From Bacteroidaceae bacterium (GTDB lineage Bacteria; Bacteroidota; Bacteroidia; Bacteroidales; Bacteroidaceae): 6,670 bases of DNA. Location of the stretch: positions 1 to 6,670 of the forward strand of contig JAFTTD010000337.1 in the NCBI GenBank assembly GCA_017466965.1, written 5' to 3'. The stretch's first letter is position 1. Each line of letters starts with the position of its first letter. Made by a program: the position numbers and the translations under genes. The notes under the pieces were generated by a model. The model was not told the DNA's origin. It saw only the letters and a program-made list of their open reading frames with translations, and searched no databases. This document shows, piece after piece, positions 1 to 4,990 of this stretch.

Positions 1-106
1 GCCGTAATTTCATAGGCACACCTATTTAGCATTACGATTGAGCTTAATTAAAGACGAAACATTAAATGAAGTTTGCAAGTTTTCTAAAGGATACTCATAT
101 GTTTGA
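1..106. other. Unassigned flank beyond the transporter break
   Basis: This stretch follows the premature end of the ExuT-like reading frame (read on the minus strand) and does not resemble the next part of that family in any frame I translated. On the minus strand a different frame is open from the ATG at 144 to a TAG at 22-24, giving 40 codons with no recognisable similarity. Another ATG at 11-13 begins a frame (MKLR) that leaves the window, and a small inverted repeat (ATAGG-CACA-CCTAT, 12-25) overlaps that ATG. I see no transposase, integrase or clear terminal repeat. It could be the edge of an inserted element, a rearranged chromosome segment, or an assembly join; the sequence alone does not decide. 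Confidence 0.5.
72..105 (+). promoter_or_regulatory. Possible Bacteroides-type promoter in the left flank
   Basis: TTTG at 72-75 and TATGTTTG at 98-105 match the Bacteroides -33 (TTTG) and -7 (TAnnTTTG) elements. They are separated by 22 bases, slightly longer than the 20 bases seen at the two better promoters of this window. It would transcribe rightwards, antisense to the truncated transporter, and no sense gene lies directly downstream. Chance occurrence is quite possible in DNA this rich in A and T. Confidence 0.22.
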
Positions 107-511
107 CTACCTGTTCCTTGCCATTGCAATAAGTACAGCAACATCGCCTGTAGCCTGCACAAGTTCATCAGCGTTTTCTAAACCAATCCAACTTTGTGTA
201 AATACTCCGCATCCTGCATGCATACATGCGCCTACACTCCATACTATAATAGCCCAAATATAACCTTTCTTTGAACCCATCCAGTCAATGAAACGACCGG
301 CAAACAACATTGCTACTGCATAAATAATTGAGAACAACGATGTAATAAGACCATAATGCGACTCATCCCAATGAAATTCGGGCTTAATAAACTCATCCCA
401 AGTGAGCGAAAGCACTTGGCGATCCAAATAATTAACAGTTGTTGCAAAGAACAACATAGTACAAATCACCCAACGGTAATTTGTCATCTTGTTTGTTTGT
501 AATGAACTCAT
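107..511 (-). pseudogene. exuT: Truncated ExuT-like hexuronate MFS transporter
   Basis: The 134 codons give the N-terminal part of an MFS carrier of the anion:cation symporter type, close to the hexuronate transporters (ExuT) of Bacteroidales, which bring galacturonate or glucuronate across the inner membrane. Visible features are the family signature NYLDRQVLSLTW (residues 27-38) after the first membrane segment (about 14-28), a second segment (about 54-72), the MFS loop motif GRFIDWMGSKKG (72-83), and a third segment (about 84-106). Full-length relatives have twelve segments and well over 400 residues; here the frame ends in MARNR-stop, just before the expected fourth segment. Neither other minus-strand frame restores the expected sequence, so a simple frameshift does not explain the break. 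The start at 511 is used; Met9 (487) is an alternative. Substrate is inferred from family only. It lies downstream of folB on the same strand. If it is not a broken gene, an assembly join is the main alternative. Confidence 0.72.
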
Positions 512-551
512 GTTGTTAATATAGATTTACTTAAATTAGAAATATATTGTG

Positions 552-559
552 CAAAAATA
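552..559 (-). promoter_or_regulatory. Possible -7 box for the ExuT-like gene
   Basis: On the minus strand this reads TATTTTTG, a match to the Bacteroides TAnnTTTG element, about 40 bases before the transporter start codon. TTTG sequences lie at 575-578 and 571-574, but their spacing (15 and 11 bases) is too short for a normal -33 element. The promoter is therefore only half supported. Confidence 0.38.
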
Positions 560-580
560 GTAAAATTAATCAAACAAAGC

Positions 581-607
581 CTAATAAAAGGATTTGTTTT
601 TTATTAG
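581..607. repeat. Perfect 9-bp inverted repeat between folB and the transporter
   Basis: CTAATAAAA (581-589) and TTTTATTAG (599-607) are perfect complements separated by 9 bases. The arms are almost entirely A and T, and no T-run follows on the minus strand, so it would be a weak terminator for folB. One arm falls where the -33 region of the transporter promoter would be expected, so an operator for that gene is an alternative. The symmetry is directly visible; the function is inference. Confidence 0.5.
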
Positions 608-654
608 AAGAAGCATCAATGCAAGTAAAAACATCAATTAAATGCATAATTATT

Positions 655-1029
655 TTATAATTTCAGAAATTCACCCTTGGTTACAGACACTTCCACTCCT
701 GCACCAGAACATTCAGCCCCAATAGGAGGATTTTCCTTCATCATCTTGAAACGTACTTTGTCAGCTTTCGAAAAAGTTGTAAAAATTTGATGGATTATTC
801 TGTACGCGACATTCTCTATCAGCTTTGAATCAACGCACATTTCATCCTTTATTATTCTATAACTCCCTGAATAGTCTATTGTACCATTTAAGTCATCATT
901 TTTCATTGCTTCTGAAAAATCTGTATCTATTTCAATATCAATTGAGTAATAAGCACCCACAGACTTCTCTTGTGGCAAAACCCCATGTCCTGAGTATATC
1001 CTTATATTATTTATTAAAACCTTATTCAT
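655..1029 (-). CDS. folB: Dihydroneopterin aldolase (FolB)
   Basis: Cytoplasmic enzyme of folate synthesis that splits 7,8-dihydroneopterin into 6-hydroxymethyl-7,8-dihydropterin and glycolaldehyde; members of the family form ring-shaped oligomers of a small tunnelling fold. The 124-residue length is typical. The signature GHGVLPQEKSVGA is present (residues 14-26), and the residues aligning with the active site of the Staphylococcus aureus enzyme (Glu22, Tyr54, Glu74, Lys100) appear to be Glu21, Tyr53, Glu72 and Lys98, the last within KENPPIG. The enzyme therefore looks intact. The ATG at 1029 is chosen because the conserved N-terminal strand (VLINNIRIYSGHG) begins at residue 4. nrdJ lies 117 bases upstream on the same strand, with a terminator-like hairpin ending 13 bases before this start codon. 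I found no convincing separate promoter for folB, so it probably depends on transcription passing through that hairpin, or on a promoter I did not recognise. Confidence 0.95.
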   Translation of the reverse strand: MNKVLINNIRIYSGHGVLPQEKSVGAYYSIDIEIDTDFSEAMKNDDLNGTIDYSGSYRIIKDEMCVDSKLIENVAYRIIHQIFTTFSKADKVRFKMMKENPPIGAECSGAGVEVSVTKGEFLKL

Positions 1030-1041
1030 AATTAATATTAC

Positions 1042-1080
1042 TAAAAATCAGTGCAAGCAAAAAACAAGCATTGCACTGAT
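1042..1080 (-). terminator. Hairpin with T-run after nrdJ, directly before folB
   Basis: ATCAGTGCAA (1047-1056) and TTGCACTGAT (1071-1080) form a perfect 10-bp stem with a 14-base loop. Read on the minus strand the stem runs straight into TTTTT, the layout of an intrinsic terminator for nrdJ. It is unusual that only 13 bases then remain to the folB ATG at 1029, so the same structure could also act as an attenuator controlling read-through into folB. Confidence 0.72.
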
Positions 1081-1146
1081 TCATCAATGATTATATTTAT
1101 TTTATTATGAACTTCATTTCGTAATCAACATGTCCATTCATGCAGA

Positions 1147-3693
1147 TTATCCACATCTTGAAGTTCCGCATGACTTACATATAAGGCAACCTTCCTGATA
1201 TACTAAAGTTTCCTTTCCACACACAGGACACTTTTGACCTTTAGCCTCTGTACCATCGCTCACATATTTCTTGAGGGCACGTTCAACACCATTTTTCCAT
1301 GTATTAATACTTTCACTTTCAAGCTGTAATGAGCTGACAAGCTTAATAGCATTTGTCAAAGGCATTCTGTAACGTAAGACTCCTGATATTAGTTTAGCGT
1401 AATTCCAGTATTCCTTATTGAACTTTTCAGACAATCCTTCAATTGTAGTCTTGTAGCCCCTGCGGTTCTCAAACTGGAAGTCATACATTTTGTTGCCATC
1501 ATCATCAATGTTCTTTATGATATGACCTTTGTTTACAGTCTTTGGAAGCGCAATACCATCCTCATCATCAAGAACACCGGTAAATATATCGTATGGATGA
1601 CCATCAAGCAGTCCAACAAAAGCGACCCACTTCTCCTTGTTGTTCTGGAATCTCACAACATCGCATTCCAGACTCTTAGGACGAGTCTCTGTAACTGTTG
1701 GCGGTTTGCAATAGCATTCGTCTTCTTTCTTCTTTTTATCATTGCTTGCCGATAAAAGAACTCCTGCTCTTGAACCATCTCTATACACAGTACATCCCTT
1801 ACATCCGCATTTCCAAGCCTCTACATACAGATTGTTGACAAGTTCCTCAGTAACATCGTTAGGAAGGTTTATTGTAACGCTTATTGAGTGATCAACCCAT
1901 TTCTGAATAGCACCTTGCATCTTTACCTTTTCCATCCAGTCAACATCATTGGCTGTTGCTCTATAGTAAGGAGAACGAGTAACCAATTCATCAATTTCAG
2001 TCTGCGTATATCGTTTGTCAGTATCAATGCCATTAACTTTCATCCATGTTAAGAACTTAGGATGATAAACAATGTACTCTTCAAAACAATCTCCTGTCTC
2101 ATCTCTGAAATCTACATGAACATTTGTATCATTTGGATTAACTTTTCTTCTTCTCTTATAAACAGGCATAAATACTGGCTCAATACCAGATGTTGTTTGA
2201 GTCATAAGGCTTGTAGTACCAGTTGGCGCAATAGTGAGACATGCGATATTACGTCTTCCGTATTGCTTCATTTCCTCATAAAGACCAGCGTCAACACTCT
2301 TTATTCTGTTAATGAAAGGATTGTTCTTCTCACGCTCAGAATCATATACATTGAAAGCGCCTCTTTCTTTTGCCATCTGAACAGAAGAACGATATGCTTC
2401 AACTGCTATAGTCTTATGGACTTCTGTTGAGAAGTAAGTAGCTTCTGGTGTGCCATAACAAAGTCCCATTGCCGCAATCATATCGCCCTCAGCTGTTATA
2501 CCAACTCCTGTTCTGCGGCCACGGCTACTTTTCTCATAAATCTTTTCCCAAAGGTGCCTTTCTGACTTCTTTATTTCTTCACTCTCCGGATCTGAATCGA
2601 TTTTTTGCATAATCAGCTCAATCTTCTCCAATTCCAAATCTATAATATCATCCATTATTCTTTGGGCAAGTCCCACATGCTTGCGGAATTTTTCATAATT
2701 AAATGTAGCGTCCTTTGTAAAAGGATTCTCCACATAAGAATAAAGGTTTATAGCCAAAAGGCGGCATGAATCATAAGGGCAAAGAGGTATTTCGCCACAA
2801 GGATTTGTTGAAATTGTCTTATAACCCAAATCAGCATAACAGTCAGGCACAGACTCACGAATTATAGTGTCCCAGAAAAGAACTCCTGGCTCAGCTGACT
2901 TCCAAGCATTGTGTACTATTTTTTTCCAAAGTTTAGCTGCTTCAATTTCTTTGGTCATAGCAGGAGATTCACTATCAATAGGGTATCTCTGAGTATAAAG
3001 AGTATTTTCTGTTGCAGCACGCATAAACTCATCATCCAATCTTACAGAAACATTAGCTCCTGTAACTTTGCCTTCAGTCATCTTAGCATCAATAAAAGAT
3101 TCAGAATCCGGATGCTTAATAGAAACAGAGAGCATTAAAGCGCCGCGACGTCCGTCTTGAGCCACTTCACGTGTTGAGTTGGAATATCTTTCCATAAAAG
3201 GAACTAAACCTGTAGAAGTAAGCGCTGAATTTTTCACTGGAGTACCCTTTGGTCTAATATGCGACAAGTCATGACCAACACCTCCTCTGCGCTTCATCAA
3301 CTGAACCTGTTCTTCATCAATTTTAATAATTGCGCCATAAGAATCAGCAGCACCATCCAAACCAATAACAAAACAGTTAGATAAAGAAGCTACCTGATGA
3401 TTATTTCCAATTCCAGTCATAGGACTGCCTGCCGGTACGATGTATTTGAAGTGGTCCATCAAATCAAATAGCTCTTGTGCAGAAATAGGATTTGGATACT
3501 TCTGTTCAATTCTTGCTATTTCATTTGCAAGACGCCAATGCATATCAACCGGAGACTTCTCATAAATATCTCCAAACGAATCTTTCATTGCATATTTGTT
3601 AACCCAAACTCTTGCTGCAAGTTCGTCACCATCAAAATACTCAAGCGAAGCCTGAAATGCTTCATCATAACTGTAAGTCCGTTTATTTTCCAT
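1147..3693 (-). CDS. nrdJ: Class II adenosylcobalamin-dependent ribonucleotide reductase (NrdJ)
   Basis: Reduces ribonucleotides (probably diphosphates) to deoxyribonucleotides in the cytoplasm, using a thiyl radical generated with adenosylcobalamin; it needs no oxygen and no separate radical subunit. The 848 residues show the class II layout. C107 (LSNCFVIGL) and C310 fit the redox pair. NPCGEI (297-302) carries the likely radical Cys299 with Asn297 and Glu301; the spacing of 11 between C299 and C310 matches the Thermotoga maritima enzyme (C322, C333). APTGTTS (489-495) is the conserved phosphate-binding loop. After GCKGCTVYRDGSR (630-642) comes a TSCPD-type domain (about 670-790), then a C-terminal Cys-rich tail with C822-x2-C825 and C836-x2-C839, a probable zinc ribbon, and C842-x4-C847, the likely disulfide relay to the active site. 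There is no N-terminal ATP-cone, so activity control through such a domain is absent. The start at 3693 directly precedes conserved sequence. No cobalamin or NrdR site was recognised upstream. Confidence 0.96.
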   Translation of the reverse strand: MENKRTYSYDEAFQASLEYFDGDELAARVWVNKYAMKDSFGDIYEKSPVDMHWRLANEIARIEQKYPNPISAQELFDLMDHFKYIVPAGSPMTGIGNNHQVASLSNCFVIGLDGAADSYGAIIKIDEEQVQLMKRRGGVGHDLSHIRPKGTPVKNSALTSTGLVPFMERYSNSTREVAQDGRRGALMLSVSIKHPDSESFIDAKMTEGKVTGANVSVRLDDEFMRAATENTLYTQRYPIDSESPAMTKEIEAAKLWKKIVHNAWKSAEPGVLFWDTIIRESVPDCYADLGYKTISTNPCGEIPLCPYDSCRLLAINLYSYVENPFTKDATFNYEKFRKHVGLAQRIMDDIIDLELEKIELIMQKIDSDPESEEIKKSERHLWEKIYEKSSRGRRTGVGITAEGDMIAAMGLCYGTPEATYFSTEVHKTIAVEAYRSSVQMAKERGAFNVYDSEREKNNPFINRIKSVDAGLYEEMKQYGRRNIACLTIAPTGTTSLMTQTTSGIEPVFMPVYKRRRKVNPNDTNVHVDFRDETGDCFEEYIVYHPKFLTWMKVNGIDTDKRYTQTEIDELVTRSPYYRATANDVDWMEKVKMQGAIQKWVDHSISVTINLPNDVTEELVNNLYVEAWKCGCKGCTVYRDGSRAGVLLSASNDKKKKEDECYCKPPTVTETRPKSLECDVVRFQNNKEKWVAFVGLLDGHPYDIFTGVLDDEDGIALPKTVNKGHIIKNIDDDGNKMYDFQFENRRGYKTTIEGLSEKFNKEYWNYAKLISGVLRYRMPLTNAIKLVSSLQLESESINTWKNGVERALKKYVSDGTEAKGQKCPVCGKETLVYQEGCLICKSCGTSRCG

Positions 3694-3788
3694 GTCGAGA
3701 TTTGTATTGATGTTTATATAAGGTGTAATTATTTATGCTTTTAGAAATGTTTCAGACGAATAAAAACGTCACAAAATGAAAACAAGTG

Positions 3789-3820
3789 CAAAGCTACAAG
3801 ACTTTTACTAAACAGCCAAA
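3789..3820 (-). promoter_or_regulatory. Probable nrdJ promoter (Bacteroides -33/-7)
   Basis: On the minus strand TTTG (3817-3820) is followed, after exactly 20 bases, by TAGCTTTG (3789-3796), a full match to the Bacteroides consensus TTTG...TAnnTTTG with normal spacing. Transcription would begin near 3783, giving a nrdJ leader of about 90 bases. The site stands alone upstream of nrdJ, which supports nrdJ as the first gene of its unit. Confidence 0.68.
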
Positions 3821-3959
3821 TTTTGCAACAATAAAAATCAAATTATTTTCAAAGTTTTCCATTTCAAACTACTATCTATTTGATATTCATTATATTAACA
3901 AAAACAATAAATCCAAAAAGTTTTCCAAAACAAAAACCACCATATTTGTTCGCTTAAAA

Positions 3960-3991
3960 TTTGAATAATACAAAAGCATTGATTATCTTTG
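3960..3991 (+). promoter_or_regulatory. Probable nitroreductase promoter (Bacteroides -33/-7)
   Basis: TTTG (3960-3963) and TATCTTTG (3984-3991) match both Bacteroides promoter elements with a spacing of 20 bases, identical to the spacing at the divergent nrdJ promoter. Transcription would start around 3997, leaving a leader of only about ten bases before the ATG at 4008 and no room for an ordinary ribosome binding site. Confidence 0.7.
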
Positions 3992-4004
3992 TAAAAAATT
4001 TTAC
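3991..4004. promoter_or_regulatory. Palindrome at the nitroreductase start: operator candidate
   Basis: GTAAAA (3991-3996) and TTTTAC (3999-4004) form a perfect 6+6 inverted repeat with a 2-base centre. It overlaps the last base of the -7 box and the expected transcription start, a position where a bound repressor would block transcription. Symmetry and position are visible; the regulator is unknown, and an AT-rich palindrome of this size can occur by chance. Confidence 0.4.
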
Positions 4005-4007
4005 ATC

Positions 4008-4745
4008 ATGAAAAGTATTACAGACAGAAGAACCATTAGAAAATACAGCAAAGAAGATGTTTCTACAGATTTGCTGAGCGACCTTATTCAAAAAGCATCT
4101 AGAGCTGCTACAATGGGAAATATGCAACTTTACAGCGTAGTTGTAACACGTTCAGCAGAACAGAAAGAAAAGCTCTCACCATTCCATTTCAATCAGAAAA
4201 TGGTTAAAGAGGCGCCAGTTGTTTTAACATTCTGCGTTGATTTTAACCGGTTTTCAGAATGGTGCAAATTCAGAGAGGCAAATCCTGGTTATAATAATTT
4301 CTTATCATTCCTCAATTCAATGTCAGACACATTGCTGTTTACTCAAAACTTCTGCGTACTTGCAGAAGAAAAGGGATTGGGGACTTGCTATTTGGGAACA
4401 ACATTATACAACCCTATGGGCATAATTGAAACTTTGAATTTACCAAAACTGACATTTCCTGTTGCAACTATAACTTTAGGATGGCCTGATGAAAATCCAG
4501 ACCAGCAGGACAGGCTGCCTTTGAGCGCATACATGCATGAAGAATTCTACAGCCCATATTCTAAGGAAAAAATAGATGATATTTATTCATACAAGGAATC
4601 GTTAGAAGAAAACATTAATTTTGTCAATATAAACAACAAAAAGACCCTCGCTCAAGTATTTACAGACTGTCGTTACACAAAAGAGGCGAACGAAAGCATG
4701 TCTGAAGAAGTATTAAGAGTGTTAAAAATACAAGATTTCCTATAA
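4008..4745 (+). CDS. NfsA-type FMN-dependent nitroreductase / flavin oxidoreductase
   Basis: Member of the nitroreductase superfamily, in the NfsA/FRP branch: homodimeric cytoplasmic FMN enzymes that pass two electrons from NAD(P)H to nitro compounds, quinones or flavins. The 245 residues carry the N-terminal FMN-phosphate motif DRRTIRKYS (6-14), the segment ATMGNMQLYSVVV (34-46) equivalent to the flavin-contacting loop, KGLGTCYLGTT (122-132), and the branch-typical PVATITLGWPDENPDQQDRL (151-170), which resembles the LGWPADNP region of Escherichia coli NfsA. The C-terminal region (about 205-245) matches the long NfsA tail in layout. Length is normal and the gene looks intact. The ATG at 4008 follows a well-placed promoter and starts directly before the conserved RRTIRKYS. 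It is transcribed alone: nrdJ is divergent and a strong hairpin follows. The physiological substrate is not visible. Related enzymes can activate metronidazole-type drugs, but that is family knowledge and not evidence about this protein. Confidence 0.9.
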   Translation: MKSITDRRTIRKYSKEDVSTDLLSDLIQKASRAATMGNMQLYSVVVTRSAEQKEKLSPFHFNQKMVKEAPVVLTFCVDFNRFSEWCKFREANPGYNNFLSFLNSMSDTLLFTQNFCVLAEEKGLGTCYLGTTLYNPMGIIETLNLPKLTFPVATITLGWPDENPDQQDRLPLSAYMHEEFYSPYSKEKIDDIYSYKESLEENINFVNINNKKTLAQVFTDCRYTKEANESMSEEVLRVLKIQDFL

Positions 4746-4838
4746 GCATCAATACTGAAACCAAATAATCATCAAACAAGGCTGAAGCAGAATAGTTGAC
4801 AAAGACAAATATAAAAAGAACAGAAACAAACATTTTAC

Positions 4839-4894
4839 AAAAACAGTCCGTAAAAACAGAAGTTACCCCTAAAGTTTTTATCGGACTGTTTTTA
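4839..4894. terminator. Strong bidirectional terminator between convergent genes
   Basis: AAAAACAGTCCG (4839-4850) pairs perfectly with CGGACTGTTTTT (4882-4893). After one unpaired T (4881), TAAAAAC (4851-4857) pairs with GTTTTTA (4874-4880), giving a 19-bp stem with a 16-base loop. T-rich sequence follows the stem on both strands, so it can end the nitroreductase transcript from the left and the secreted-protein transcript from the right. It starts 94 bases after the nitroreductase stop and lies 97 bases from the stop codon of the convergent gene. Positions 4895-4990 show nothing else I can name. Confidence 0.85.
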
Positions 4895-4990
4895 TATATA
4901 TCGCTATAGATAATGTTTCGACATTTGCAAAACAAAATAATTGCAAACAAACTAATAACTTATTTTATTATACATGTTAATTTTTGCTGA

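Larger units (their letters stand above)
3694..4007. other. Divergent intergenic region, nrdJ and nitroreductase
   Basis: This is a 314-base, very AT-rich spacer between two divergent genes. It holds one Bacteroides-type promoter for each gene (3789-3820 and 3960-3991), a nrdJ leader of roughly 90 bases, and a 14-base palindrome beside the nitroreductase start. A minor GACG/CGTC inverted repeat (3755-3758 and 3767-3770) lies in the nrdJ leader and is too short to weigh. Positions 3821-3959 are rich in A- and T-runs with no structure I can name; the short frame open there on the plus strand is low-complexity and is not called as a gene. Confidence 0.7.

Noticed and set aside
12..25. Short inverted repeat ATAGG-CACA-CCTAT at the left edge, considered as an element end.
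   Set aside because: Five-base arms are too short to count as terminal inverted repeats, and no matching copy was seen elsewhere in the window.
60..80. CTnDOT-type attachment core near TTTGC at 72-76.
   Set aside because: The expected GTAnnTTTGC pattern is not present (the bases before TTTGC are TGAAG), so there is no support for that class of integration site.
66..263. Plus-strand open frame of 65 codons at the left end.
   Set aside because: Most of it is antisense to the recognisable transporter codons, and the protein looks like random Ser/Thr/Cys-rich translation. The nearby promoter-like pair lies inside the frame, not before it.
2062..2430. Plus-strand open frame of 122 codons inside nrdJ.
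   Set aside because: It is antisense to conserved, clearly coding sequence of NrdJ and has no recognisable domain. The same applies to the other plus-strand frames within nrdJ, folB and the secreted-protein gene.
3694..3783. Possible cobalamin riboswitch or NrdR box in the nrdJ leader.
   Set aside because: The leader of about 90 bases is too short and AT-rich for a cobalamin riboswitch and shows no GCCACTG-like B12 box. The stretch ATATAAGGTGT resembles only half of an NrdR box, without the matching second half.
3786..3968. Plus-strand open frame of 60 codons in the nrdJ-nitroreductase spacer.
   Set aside because: The composition is low-complexity (Lys, Asn, Phe, Ile, Ser, Thr), it lies over the promoter of nrdJ and part of the nitroreductase promoter, and no family similarity is visible.
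4660..4950. Minus-strand open frame of 96 codons with hydrophobic stretches, downstream of the nitroreductase.
   Set aside because: It overlaps the 3' end of the nitroreductase in antisense and runs through the strong bidirectional hairpin. The hydrophobicity comes from AT-rich DNA read in antisense (Phe, Leu, Ile, Val codons), and it resembles no family I know.
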